Source of the DNA: Alphaproteobacteria bacterium | GTDB lineage: Bacteria; Pseudomonadota; Gammaproteobacteria; Burkholderiales; Burkholderiaceae_C | DNA: 64,000 nt | Assembly (NCBI GenBank): GCA_030054175.1 | Contig: JASGCM010000001.1 | Coordinates: 62,001-126,000 of the forward strand | Direction: 5' to 3' | Notes under the pieces: generated by a model | What the model saw: only the letters and a program-made list of their open reading frames with translations | The model's database searches: none | Told to the model about the DNA's origin: nothing | Translations under genes and position numbers: made by a program | Part shown: one piece after another, positions 1 to 7,882 of the stretch | Numbering within the stretch: the stretch's first letter is position 1 | Layout of the letters: every line of letters begins with the position of its first letter

Positions 1-1
1 G

Positions 2-421
2 CGCGCCCGTGACCATGCAGTCCTCAACGGATTCGACCCCCATCACGCCGAGTTCCTCGACGCAGACGTCAATCAAAGCCTGCGCCGTTTTCACCAAGAG
101 GGACGCACCTTTGACGCCATCGTCCTCGACCCGCCCAAATTCGCGCCCACCGCGGCACATGCCGATCGGGCTGCGCGCGCTTACAAAGACATCAACCGAC
201 TGGCCTTCAAAATTCTGGAGCCCGGCGGGGTGCTCTTCACTTACAGTTGCTCGGGTGGCATCGGCGTCGAGTTGTTTCACAAAATCGTCGCCTCGGCTGG
301 CACCGATGCGGGTGTCGATGGCTATATCTCCGAGCGCATGCAAGGTGCCCCTGACCATCCCATGACCATCCAATTCCCCGAGGGCGAATACCTCAAGGGC
401 TTGGTCGTCGTCAAAAAATAA
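2..421 (+). CDS. Class I SAM-dependent rRNA methyltransferase, RlmI-like (C-terminal part)
   Basis: The open frame enters from the left edge and ends at TAA 419-421, so only about 139 C-terminal residues are visible. The sequence contains the catalytic DPPKFAP motif (N/DPPF/Y type), followed by an aromatic-rich segment with FTYSCSGGI, as in RlmI/YccW-type 23S rRNA m5C methyltransferases. In that family the N-terminal PUA domain and the SAM-binding motifs lie upstream, outside the window. It probably methylates a cytosine of 23S rRNA, but the exact target base cannot be read from this fragment. The composition is like the flanking genes. A REP-like palindrome follows the stop codon at once and separates this gene from the COG0523 GTPase. 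Confidence 0.85.
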   Translation, partial: RARDHAVLNGFDPHHAEFLDADVNQSLRRFHQEGRTFDAIVLDPPKFAPTAAHADRAARAYKDINRLAFKILEPGGVLFTYSCSGGIGVELFHKIVASAGTDAGVDGYISERMQGAPDHPMTIQFPEGEYLKGLVVVKK

Positions 422-423
422 GC

Positions 424-505
424 CTTGCAGAAATTGGGGTCACAGAAATTGGGGTCAGACCCCAATTAATGCCATTAATTGGGGTCTGACCCCAATTTCT
501 GCAAG
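424..505. repeat. Compound REP-like palindrome (GGGGTCWGACCCC family)
   Basis: Outer arms of 18 bases (424-441 and 488-505) are exact reverse complements. Between and overlapping them are two smaller palindromes, 447-467 and 477-497, each built as AATTGGGGTC-W-GACCCCAATT, which makes a nested cruciform-like unit. A 25-base stretch (443-467) recurs exactly at 47422-47446, so this is a dispersed element. Motifs of this kind resemble REP/BIME sequences mobilised by RAYT transposases in proteobacteria (known from the family). No such transposase is in the window. Here it fills nearly the whole gap between two genes. Confidence 0.8.
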
Positions 506-522
506 CACCTACAATTCCAACC

Positions 523-1578
523 ATGCTGATACCTGCCACCATCCTCACCGGTTTCCTCGGTTCGGGCAAGACGACCTTGCTGAAAAGAGTTTTGTCCGAG
601 GCCCATGGCCAAAAAATCGCCGTCATCGAAAACGAGTTCGGCGAAGAGAACATCGACAACGACATTCTGGTGACCGAAACCAAGGAACAAATCATCCAGA
701 TGAGCAACGGTTGCGTGTGCTGCACCATCCGCGAAGATTTGCGCACCACTTTGCAAGATCTGGCGGCGAAAAAGCGCAAGGGAGAGCTCGACTTTGACCG
801 TGTGGTCATTGAGACCACCGGGTTGGCCGATCCCGGTCCGGTTGCGCAGACCTTTTTCATGGACGACGAAGTCGCCGAGAGTTTCCTCCTCGACTCGATC
901 CTGACGCTGGTGGACGCAAAACATGCGGCCCAGCAGCTGAACGATCGGCAGGAAGCCCGCCGCCAAGTGGGTTTTGCCGATCAGATTTTCATCAGCAAGG
1001 CCGACCTGGTCAGCAGCGCCGAACTCGACGCCCTGCAGCACCGTCTCAAGCACATGAACCCCCGCGCACCCCAACGCTCAGTGCATTTCGGTGAGGTGTC
1101 GATTTCCGAGGTTTTTGACCTGCGTGGCTTCAATCTGAATGCCAAACTCGACATCGACCCCGAATTCCTGTCTGGCGACGGACACGGACACGAGCATCAT
1201 GACCATCATGACCATGCACATGGCGAGCACTGCGATCACCCATCTCACCAGCACGAACATGGTCACCATCACCACCATGACGACGATGTGAAAAGCTTCG
1301 TCTTCAAGGCCGTCAGGCCGTTTGATCCCGCCAAATTAGAGGATTTCCTGGGTGCCATGGTCAACGTCTATGGCCCTCGCATGTTGCGCTACAAAGGGGT
1401 CTTGCACATGAAAGGCACCGAGCGCAAGGTGATTTTCCAGGGGGTGCACCAACTCATGGGCAGCGATTTGGGGCCGGAATGGGTCAAAAACGAGCCCCGC
1501 ATGAGCAAAATGGTGTTCATTGGCATCGAACTACCGAAAGATATTTTCCTGCAGGGTTTGGAACAGTGCTTGAACTGA
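523..1578 (+). CDS. COG0523 (CobW/YjiA) family GTP-binding metallochaperone, His-rich
   Basis: 351 residues. A P-loop GSGKTT lies at 13-18 and the family signature GCVCC at 63-67 (the CxCC metal site next to the switch region). A NKxD-type SKAD base-recognition motif is near residue 160, and a CobW_C domain follows from about residue 260. Between the two domains is a strongly His/Asp-rich loop (about residues 219-255, with HHDHHDHAH and a run of five His), typical of members that buffer or deliver zinc. The protein is cytoplasmic and probably loads a metal into client enzymes under limitation. The client cannot be told from sequence. ATG 523 is used. dksA follows 89 bases downstream behind its own promoter-like sequence. 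YjiA, ZigA and CobW are alternative names within the family; the cobalamin role is unlikely because no cobalamin genes are nearby. Confidence 0.88.
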   Translation: MLIPATILTGFLGSGKTTLLKRVLSEAHGQKIAVIENEFGEENIDNDILVTETKEQIIQMSNGCVCCTIREDLRTTLQDLAAKKRKGELDFDRVVIETTGLADPGPVAQTFFMDDEVAESFLLDSILTLVDAKHAAQQLNDRQEARRQVGFADQIFISKADLVSSAELDALQHRLKHMNPRAPQRSVHFGEVSISEVFDLRGFNLNAKLDIDPEFLSGDGHGHEHHDHHDHAHGEHCDHPSHQHEHGHHHHHDDDVKSFVFKAVRPFDPAKLEDFLGAMVNVYGPRMLRYKGVLHMKGTERKVIFQGVHQLMGSDLGPEWVKNEPRMSKMVFIGIELPKDIFLQGLEQCLN

Positions 1579-1585
1579 GTAAAAT
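1558..1585 (+). promoter_or_regulatory. Candidate dksA promoter with GC-rich discriminator
   Basis: TTGGAA (1558-1563), a 16-base spacer and TAAAAT (1580-1585) resemble a sigma-70 promoter overlapping the end of the GTPase gene. The bases just after the -10 (CCGCGCGCC) form a GC-rich discriminator, the feature associated with negative control by ppGpp/DksA. A start near 1592 would give an untranslated leader of about 75 bases. Confidence 0.5.
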
Positions 1586-1599
1586 CCGCGCGCCACTTG

Positions 1600-1643
1600 C
1601 CATTGCTCAGGCAATGGATTTTGCTTCACCCTGGGGGTGAAGC
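1600..1643 (+). promoter_or_regulatory. Two tandem hairpins in the dksA leader
   Basis: CCATTGC/GCAATGG (1600-1606 and 1611-1617, four-base loop) is followed by GCTTCACCC/GGGTGAAGC (1623-1631 and 1635-1643, three-base loop). Both stems are perfect. They sit between the candidate promoter and the ribosome-binding site of dksA. The first is followed only by ATTTTGC, so it is at best a weak terminator. The pair may stabilise the message or attenuate read-through from the GTPase gene. Confidence 0.5.
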
Positions 1644-1667
1644 GCCCCCAACGTGAGGAGACCGCAC

Positions 1668-2648
1668 GTGAAAGCCAGCCCCAAAAGCAACACCAAGACC
1701 GCAGCCAAGCCTGCGGCCAAAGCGGCTGCCAATCAAAAAACGCTTAAAATGCCAGTCGCCAAGCCAGTCGCCAAAAAGGCGGCCAAGCCGGTAGCCAAAC
1801 CAGTCGCCAAAAAGGTGGCCAAGCCGGTAGCCAAACCAGTCGCCAAGAAGGCCACCAAGCCCGCTCCCAAACCGGTGGCCAAGAAAGCCGCCCAGGTTGC
1901 GGCCAAACCCGTTGCCAAGCCGGTCGGAAAAGCTCCTGCCAAGCCCGCGGTACAGGCCGTGACACCCAAGGCCGCCAAAGCGGCTGCCCTCCCTGTCACC
2001 AAACCGGTGGCTGCACCTACGTCGCCCGCTGTCGCCTGGGCCGATGCAACCCGTAAATTCACTGGGCGTGCCGCCAAAGCGGCCGCTGGCGTGCCTCCGC
2101 CGCCCAGCACCATTCCTTTTTCTAACCCTGCCAAAGCCAGCTTTGGCCCGGACACCGAAATTCGTATGCCTACATTAGTTCCCGTCATCCCTAAAAAAGA
2201 CCCTAAACTGGCCAACAACTGGAAGAAAAAACCAGTCGAAGAACTCACCGATGAGGAAGTACTGTCGATGTCGGATAACGACTATATGAACGACACGCAA
2301 ATGGCCTTTTTCCGGCTGAAATTGCAAGCGCTCAAGCGCGACATTTTGGCCAACGCCGGTGAGACCACCGAACACCTGCGTGAAGACACCGTCATTGTTC
2401 CTGACCCGGCCGACCGCGCCACCATTGAGGAAGAGCACTCTCTGGAGCTGCGCACGCGCGACCGTGAACGCAAATTGCTGAAAAAAATCGAGCAATCGAT
2501 TCAGCGCATTGATCAGCGCGATTACGGCTACTGTGATGAAACCGGCGAGCCCATCGGCGTCGCACGTTTACTGGCCCGCCCCACCGCCACTCTGTCCCTG
2601 GAAGCACAGCAACGCCGCGAGTTGAAGCAAAAAATGTTTGGAGATTAA
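1668..2648 (+). CDS. dksA: RNA polymerase-binding transcription factor DksA with H1-like Lys/Ala/Pro tail
   Basis: About 326 residues from GTG 1668, chosen because GAGGAG (1655-1660) sits seven bases upstream. An in-frame GTG at 1653 has no such site. Residues 1-115 or so are a low-complexity tail of repeated KPVAK/KAAKPV units, like bacterial histone H1 (HctB/BpH1) tails. A linker follows, and the DksA fold starts near residue 190. The coiled-coil tip carries DPADRA, matching the DxxDxA motif that reaches into the RNA polymerase secondary channel. The C-terminal finger reads YGYCDETGEP and later ATLSLEAQ, so only one of the four zinc cysteines of E. coli DksA is kept, which is common in alpha- and betaproteobacteria. 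It should adjust transcription with ppGpp. The tail roughly doubles the length of a normal DksA (about 150 aa) and may bind DNA (inference). Confidence 0.9.
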   Translation: MKASPKSNTKTAAKPAAKAAANQKTLKMPVAKPVAKKAAKPVAKPVAKKVAKPVAKPVAKKATKPAPKPVAKKAAQVAAKPVAKPVGKAPAKPAVQAVTPKAAKAAALPVTKPVAAPTSPAVAWADATRKFTGRAAKAAAGVPPPPSTIPFSNPAKASFGPDTEIRMPTLVPVIPKKDPKLANNWKKKPVEELTDEEVLSMSDNDYMNDTQMAFFRLKLQALKRDILANAGETTEHLREDTVIVPDPADRATIEEEHSLELRTRDRERKLLKKIEQSIQRIDQRDYGYCDETGEPIGVARLLARPTATLSLEAQQRRELKQKMFGD

Positions 2649-2698
2649 AGCACTCACTGGCGGGCCGTTTCATCGCGGCCCACAGGCTCATTTCTCAG

Positions 2699-2725
2699 GC
2701 TCATCCGATCAGATGGGCTTTTTTT
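2699..2725 (+). terminator. Rho-independent terminator of dksA
   Basis: GCTCATC (2699-2705), the loop CGATCA and GATGGGC (2712-2718) pair with one G-U wobble and are followed by seven T (2719-2725). Confidence 0.75.
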
Positions 2726-2893
2726 CGCCTGGCACTCAAGCCGGATTTATTCATGCACCACATCACGATCTTTCTCTAAGTGCTTCATTTTACTCATATT
2801 TTTGATCGAAAAATTTTTCGAATCATTAATCTAAGTCCTTGATTTCATTGAAAAAATATGTACCCCCCCCTTGCATGGGATTGAAATCCTGAT
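2726..2893. other. AT-rich gene-free stretch upstream of mraZ
   Basis: No credible gene lies between the dksA terminator and the MraZ boxes. The sequence is much more AT-rich than its surroundings, with a run of eight C at 2863-2870 and TTGAAA at 2881-2886. It presumably carries the main dcw promoter, but I see no convincing -35/-10 pair with correct spacing. Confidence 0.5.
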
Positions 2894-2930
2894 ACAGTGC
2901 AAAAAAGTGCAAAAAAGTGGTGAAAAGTGA
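2894..2930 (+). promoter_or_regulatory. MraZ-box array (operator of the dcw operon)
   Basis: AAAGTG occurs at 2904-2909, 2914-2919 and 2924-2929, exactly ten bases apart. A weaker ACAGTGC at 2894-2900 keeps the same phase. Direct repeats with a one-turn period directly in front of mraZ are the known binding pattern of the MraZ repressor, so autorepression of mraZ and the downstream cell wall genes is likely. Confidence 0.8.
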
Positions 2931-2976
2931 TTATTACTTTCCTCATGTTGCACCAAGTTGATCAAAGGGGTAGGTT

Positions 2977-3405
2977 TTGTTTCAGGGTGCATCTTCGCTC
3001 ATTCTGGACGCCAAGGGGCGTTTGTCTGTGCCTACCCGCCATCGCGAGGTGCTCAGCGCCACTGCGTCCGGACAATTGACCCTCACCCGTCATCCTCATG
3101 GTTGCCTGATGGTGTTCCCTCGTCCCGAGTGGGAGCAGTTCCGTGCCCGCATCGCCGCCTTGCCGATGAGTGCGCAGTGGTGGAAGCGCATCTTTTTGGG
3201 CAATGCGATGGATGTCGAGATGGATGGCACCGGCCGCGTGTTGATCTCGCCCGAGTTGCGTGCCGCCGCAGGCATCGAGAAAGACACCATGCTGCTTGGC
3301 ATGGGCAATCATTTCGAGTTGTGGGACAAGGCCACCTACGAAGCGCAGGAAGAGCAGGCCATGCAGGGCGATATGCCGGACGTGTTCAAGGAATTTTCAT
3401 TCTGA
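2977..3405 (+). CDS. mraZ: Transcriptional regulator MraZ
   Basis: 142 residues, the usual MraZ length. It starts [19 protein letters not shown] and contains the two AbrB-like DAKGR / DGTGR half-domains that form the ring-shaped DNA-binding oligomer. The start is TTG 2977, chosen because AAAGGGG (2964-2970) sits six bases upstream and the family begins with MFxG; no ATG or GTG fits. It is the first gene of the dcw cluster and most likely represses its own promoter through the AAAGTG repeats just upstream. rsmH follows after ten bases, so the two are probably co-transcribed and translationally close. Confidence 0.95.
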   Translation: MFQGASSLILDAKGRLSVPTRHREVLSATASGQLTLTRHPHGCLMVFPRPEWEQFRARIAALPMSAQWWKRIFLGNAMDVEMDGTGRVLISPELRAAAGIEKDTMLLGMGNHFELWDKATYEAQEEQAMQGDMPDVFKEFSF

Positions 3406-3415
3406 AAGCGCATGC

Positions 3416-4333
3416 GTGGAAGAGACATGGCAACACACCACGGTTTTATTGAACCAAGCCGTCGATGCATTGGGCATCCAAGCCGACCGCACTTACATCG
3501 ACGGAACCTTTGGTCGCGGTGGACACAGCAGATTGATTCTGAATGCACTCTCGCCACAGGGTCGCTTGATTGTTTTCGACAAAGATGCGCAGGCGATCAG
3601 CGTGGCGCAATCATGGGGAGATTCCAGGCTCGAGATTCGGCACAGCGGTTTCTCGGCGATGGGCGAATGGCCCGCATCTTCGGTGGCTGGCGTTTTGCTC
3701 GATCTTGGAGTGAGCTCGCCACAGATCGACAACCCGGAGCGGGGTTTTTCTTTTCGTCACGACGGACCGCTGGACATGCGCATGGACACCACGCGCGGTC
3801 GATCGGTGCGGCAGTGGCTCGAACAGGCCGAGCAGGCCCAGATCGCGGAGGTCATTCGTGAATACGGCGAAGAACGGTTTGCTGCACAAATTGCAAAGGC
3901 GATTGTTGCTCGCCGACAAGAGCGGGGCGTTCCTGCAGGCACCGCTGAATTGGCCCAGCTCGTGGCTGGCGCGGTCAAAACCCGCGAGCCGGGCCAGGAC
4001 CCTGCAACGCGGACATTTCAGGCTTTTCGGATTTTCATCAACGCCGAGCTTGAAGAGCTCGAACAAGCGCTAGAGGGGGCATTGAAGATCTTGCAACCGG
4101 GCGGACGTTTGGCAGTCATCAGTTTTCACTCGCTGGAAGACCGCATCGTCAAACAATTCATCGCGAAACATTCGCGCGCTGAAGTGGATCGTCGCGCCCC
4201 TTGGGCCAGTGGTCGCCCCTTGTTGCTACAGGCCTTGGGGAGGATGCGCCCAGATGCCCAAGAAGTGGCGCGCAACCCCCGCTCGCGCAGTGCCCTGCTG
4301 CGCATTGCCCAGCGTACCGAGGTGCCCGTGTGA
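3416..4333 (+). CDS. rsmH: 16S rRNA (cytosine-1402-N4)-methyltransferase
   Basis: 305 residues from GTG 3416, chosen to give the conserved N-terminus [15 protein letters not shown]. The open frame continues upstream inside mraZ but without family similarity. SAM-binding motif [10 protein letters not shown] is at 29-38; [10 protein letters not shown] and the C-terminal [10 protein letters not shown] block are typical of RsmH/MraW. It methylates C1402 in the 30S P-site together with RsmI. It lies ten bases after mraZ and overlaps the start of ftsL by four bases (GTGA), so translation is probably coupled. Confidence 0.95.
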   Translation: MEETWQHTTVLLNQAVDALGIQADRTYIDGTFGRGGHSRLILNALSPQGRLIVFDKDAQAISVAQSWGDSRLEIRHSGFSAMGEWPASSVAGVLLDLGVSSPQIDNPERGFSFRHDGPLDMRMDTTRGRSVRQWLEQAEQAQIAEVIREYGEERFAAQIAKAIVARRQERGVPAGTAELAQLVAGAVKTREPGQDPATRTFQAFRIFINAELEELEQALEGALKILQPGGRLAVISFHSLEDRIVKQFIAKHSRAEVDRRAPWASGRPLLLQALGRMRPDAQEVARNPRSRSALLRIAQRTEVPV

Positions 4334-4626
4334 CGCGCGTGCACTTGTTCTTGCTGCTGTTGATCCTGGGTATCTCGGTCGTGCTGGTGCGCACCCAATA
4401 CGAGTCGCGCAAACTCACTACCGACATCGACCGCGCGCGGGCCGAAGCGCGTCGGCTGGAAATTGAGCGCGAGCGTCTGGACTTGGAAGCCCGCACGCAA
4501 GCTACACCTCTGAGGGTGGAAAAATTGGCGCGTGAGCAGTTGGGCATGCGTACCATCTCGCCGGCCATCACCGTGTATGTCGCTGACCCCGCCAAGACCA
4601 CGGCGATTTCGGAGAGGCAGCCATGA
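4330..4626 (+). CDS. ftsL: Cell division protein FtsL
   Basis: 98 residues from GTG 4330, which overlaps the rsmH stop in GTGA. A longer in-frame start inside rsmH lacks the expected topology. The protein has a very short cytoplasmic N-terminus, one transmembrane helix (about residues 5-22, [15 protein letters not shown]) and a periplasmic coiled coil (about 26-75) rich in Arg/Glu, exactly as in FtsL. It forms the FtsQLB subcomplex that activates FtsWI. The ftsL-ftsI junction is an ATGA overlap. Confidence 0.9.
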   Translation: MTRVHLFLLLLILGISVVLVRTQYESRKLTTDIDRARAEARRLEIERERLDLEARTQATPLRVEKLAREQLGMRTISPAITVYVADPAKTTAISERQP

Positions 4627-6359
4627 GGCGCTCCGTCCAATACACATCCAGCCCCTTGCTGGCCTCGAAGACGCCGGTTTGGCGCAGCCAATTCGTCGTG
4701 GCCTGTATTGCCTTGGGTTTCCTGGGCTTGGTCGGTCGTGCAGCCTATGTGCAGTTGATCGAAAATGATTTTTTTCAGCGCCAAGGGGCGGTTCGCTTCG
4801 TTCGCACGCTGGAGTTGCCGGCCAACCGCGGTCGAATTTTGGATCGCAGTGGCCATATTCTGGCCTCCAGCGTACCCGTGCCCAGCATCTGGGCCAGCCC
4901 GGAAGACATGGACGACGAACCGAGCAAACTGGCTGCCTTGGCCAAAGTGTTGCAGATGCCCTTGACCGATTTGCAGCAACGCGTCAGCGACAAAGAAAAG
5001 AATTTTGTTTGGCTCAAGCGCTTGGCTGGGGAGGAGATCGCCCGCGAAGTCAAGGCGCTGGGCATCAAGGGTGTGTTTGAGCGCAAAGAGTACAAACGCC
5101 TCTACCCCGAAGGCGAAGCCGCTGCGCACGTGGTGGGTTTCACCAACGTGGAAAATATCGGTCAAGAAGGCATAGAACTGGCTTTCAATGAAAAATTGGC
5201 AGGTAAGAACGGTACCCGCCGCGTCATCAAGAACCGTTTGGGGCAAGTGGTCGAGGACATGGGCCAAACCGTGTTGCCCATCGACGGTCACGACATTCAA
5301 CTCAGCATCGACAGCAAGGTTCAATTCTTCGCCTATCAGAAGTTGCGCGAAGCAGTCCTCGAGCACAAGGCCGCCGCCGGGAGTGTGGTGGTGCTCGATG
5401 TCCAAAGTGGCGAGGTCCTGGCTTTGGCCAACTACCCCAGCTACTCGCCCGATAAGCGTGGCGCGCTCAGCGGATCGCAGTTGAGAAATCGGGCGCTGAC
5501 CGATACTTTCGAGCCTGGCTCGACCATGAAACCTTTTGTCATTGCCTTGGCGCTTGAGCGCAATCTGGTCAAGCCCGAGACCCCCATTCAGACCGCGCCC
5601 GGCAAGTTGGCCATGGGCGGCCACGTCATCAGTGACGCACACCCGCATGGCGTGTTATCGGTCAACGAAGTCATCCAAAAATCCAGCAACGTGGGCACTG
5701 TCAAGATCGCTATGCAGATGCCGCCCCAGGCGATGTGGGAGATGTTCACCCAAGTTGGTTTGGGTCAAAAACCCCAAGTGCCTTTTCCCGGCGCAGTGGC
5801 GGGCAAACTGCGTGCCCCCAACACCTGGCGCCCCATCGAGCAGGCGACCATGAGTTATGGCTACGGCCTGTCGACCAGTCTGTTCCAGCTCACCCATGCA
5901 TACACCTTGTTCGCTCGCGAAGGCGTAATGCTGCCCGTCTCGATGATCAAGCACCCAGAGAACGAAGTGATTTCGGGCCAGCGTGTGATCAATGTGCGTC
6001 ATGCCAATGCTGTGCGCAGCATGCTCTACACCGTGACCCAACCTGGTGGCACGGCGCAAAAAGCGCAAACCGTGGGGTACACCACCGGCGGCAAGACCGG
6101 AACCGCCCACAAGGCAGAGGGCAAGGGTTATGGCCGCAAATACCGTGGATTCTTTGTTGGCCTGGCACCGGTTGAGCAGCCTCGCATCGCTGTCGGGGTG
6201 ATGATCGACGAACCCACCAATGGCAAATACTACGGCGGGGACGTGGCCGCCCCCGTGTTCAGCCAAACCGTGCAGCAGACCTTGCGCATGATGGGCGTGG
6301 CCCCTGACATGACAGTCAAGCCGCAAGTCATCGCCCGTACCGAGCCGGAGTCGTTCTGA
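4623..6359 (+). CDS. ftsI: Division-specific peptidoglycan transpeptidase FtsI (PBP3)
   Basis: 578 residues, the normal class B PBP length. One N-terminal transmembrane helix (about residues 21-42) anchors it. The pedestal domain follows, then the transpeptidase domain with S300-T-M-K303, S354-S-N356 and K491-T-G493, the complete penicillin-binding triad. It cross-links septal peptidoglycan with FtsW as polymerase. The start ATG 4623 overlaps the ftsL stop by four bases, and the stop overlaps murE by one base. No unusual features are seen. Confidence 0.97.
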   Translation: MRRSVQYTSSPLLASKTPVWRSQFVVACIALGFLGLVGRAAYVQLIENDFFQRQGAVRFVRTLELPANRGRILDRSGHILASSVPVPSIWASPEDMDDEPSKLAALAKVLQMPLTDLQQRVSDKEKNFVWLKRLAGEEIAREVKALGIKGVFERKEYKRLYPEGEAAAHVVGFTNVENIGQEGIELAFNEKLAGKNGTRRVIKNRLGQVVEDMGQTVLPIDGHDIQLSIDSKVQFFAYQKLREAVLEHKAAAGSVVVLDVQSGEVLALANYPSYSPDKRGALSGSQLRNRALTDTFEPGSTMKPFVIALALERNLVKPETPIQTAPGKLAMGGHVISDAHPHGVLSVNEVIQKSSNVGTVKIAMQMPPQAMWEMFTQVGLGQKPQVPFPGAVAGKLRAPNTWRPIEQATMSYGYGLSTSLFQLTHAYTLFAREGVMLPVSMIKHPENEVISGQRVINVRHANAVRSMLYTVTQPGGTAQKAQTVGYTTGGKTGTAHKAEGKGYGRKYRGFFVGLAPVEQPRIAVGVMIDEPTNGKYYGGDVAAPVFSQTVQQTLRMMGVAPDMTVKPQVIARTEPESF

Positions 6360-7882
6360 TGCAGCACTTCAGTACACCCGACCAAGTTGCCCAGTGGTTG
6401 CACCAGAGGGGTGCTCGACGCTTGCATACCGACAGCCGAAAAGTCGCTGCCGGCGACGCCTTCCTTGCCTGGCCTGGCGCGCGTCACGATGGTCGTCGGC
6501 ACGTTGAGGCCTCTTTGCAAATGGGGGCGGCGGCATGTTTGTTCGAAGCCAAAGGATTTCAGCAAATGGCCAGCATGGCCATGACCCAAGCTTGCGCCAC
6601 TTATACTGACTTGAAGTCGGCGAGCGGTCACATCGCATCGAGCTACTACGAGCATCCCAGCCTCAAGATGGACGTGTTGGCCTTGACCGGGACCAACGGC
6701 AAGACCTCTTGTGCATGGTGGTTGGCCCAAGCCCTGATCGGTCTGGGGCAGCGCTGCGCCATGGTGGGCACCTTGGGTTTGGGTGAGGTTCGGGTCGCAC
6801 CGGGGCGCGATGTTCAATTGCAGGGCATGAGCACGGGTCTGACCACACCCGATGCCGTACTCTTGCAAGGGGCTCTGCGCGATTTCGTCCAAGCCGGCGT
6901 GCGTTCTTGTGTGATCGAAGCATCCTCCATCGGTCTGGAAGAGGGGCGACTGGAAGGTACCCGCGTGCGGGTTGCGCTGTTCACCAATTTCACCCAAGAC
7001 CACCTGGACTACCACGGCGACATGTCTGCTTATTGGCAGGCCAAGCGACGCCTCTTTGACTGGCCCGAATTGCAGTGCGCGGTGGTGGCACTGGATGACC
7101 CCAAGGGCCGGGAGTTGGTTGACGATTTGCGCCGCAACCGACCTGATCTGCGCATTCTGAGCTATGGTTTGCATGCCGACGCCGATCTACGCGCCGAGCA
7201 GGTGCGTTGGCTGCCGGGGGCCAACGGCCAATGGACCCAGCGCTTGACCGTGTGCGAAGGCAGTGTGACCCATGAGATGAGCATCCCTTGGGTGGGCGAA
7301 CACAATGTGCGCAATATGCTGGCGGTGATTGCCGGTTTGCGTGCGCTGGGGCATGACTTTCAGCGCGCGTGCTTGGCCTGTGCCGATTTGCAGGCGGTGC
7401 CGGGTCGCATGCAGGCCTTGACTCACGACCATGCTCCCTTGGCAGTAGTCGACTATGCCCACACCCCCGACGCCTTGGCCAAAGCTTTGCAGGCACTGCG
7501 ACCCCTGGCCGAAGTTCGGGGGGGGCAGCTTTGGTGCGTCTTTGGTTGCGGCGGTGATCGCGATCGTGGCAAGCGCGCCGAAATGGGCCGAATTGCGCAG
7601 TCCCTGGCCGATCACATCGTGCTGACCAGTGACAACCCTCGCAGCGAGGACCCACTGGCCATCGTGCGGGACATTCGTCAGGGTCTGAGCACTCAAGCCA
7701 ACGCACAAGTTCAAGTCGACCGGGCGCTGGCGATCGTGCAAACTCTGGCCCGTGCCCAAGCCAATGATGTGGTGTTGATCGCCGGCAAAGGACATGAAAC
7801 TTATCAGGAAGTCGGTGCGGATCGCTTGCCATTTTCTGATGTCGAGCAGGTGCAACGCGCCTGGCGCAAGGAGGCCGCATGA
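6359..7882 (+). CDS. murE: UDP-MurNAc-L-Ala-D-Glu:meso-diaminopimelate ligase
   Basis: 507 residues. ATP-binding GTNGKT is at 111-116; HTPDAL and the C-terminal DNPR motif are present. DNPR is the hallmark of MurE enzymes that add meso-diaminopimelate rather than lysine, so this is a DAP-type Gram-negative wall. It catalyses the third amino acid addition to the muropeptide stem in the cytoplasm. The start ATG shares one base with the ftsI stop (TGATG), and the end overlaps murF by four bases. Confidence 0.97.
   Translation: MQHFSTPDQVAQWLHQRGARRLHTDSRKVAAGDAFLAWPGARHDGRRHVEASLQMGAAACLFEAKGFQQMASMAMTQACATYTDLKSASGHIASSYYEHPSLKMDVLALTGTNGKTSCAWWLAQALIGLGQRCAMVGTLGLGEVRVAPGRDVQLQGMSTGLTTPDAVLLQGALRDFVQAGVRSCVIEASSIGLEEGRLEGTRVRVALFTNFTQDHLDYHGDMSAYWQAKRRLFDWPELQCAVVALDDPKGRELVDDLRRNRPDLRILSYGLHADADLRAEQVRWLPGANGQWTQRLTVCEGSVTHEMSIPWVGEHNVRNMLAVIAGLRALGHDFQRACLACADLQAVPGRMQALTHDHAPLAVVDYAHTPDALAKALQALRPLAEVRGGQLWCVFGCGGDRDRGKRAEMGRIAQSLADHIVLTSDNPRSEDPLAIVRDIRQGLSTQANAQVQVDRALAIVQTLARAQANDVVLIAGKGHETYQEVGADRLPFSDVEQVQRAWRKEAA

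Noticed and set aside
1733-2248. Minus-strand frame and apparent tandem DNA repeats in the dksA tail
   Set aside because: The repeats follow the KPVAK coding units of the plus strand. They are not a CRISPR or satellite array, and the antisense frame is a by-product.
4158-5648. Long open frame on the minus strand across ftsL and ftsI
   Set aside because: It lies antisense to two clear division genes, has no recognisable motif or ribosome-binding site, and is explained by GC-rich codon bias.
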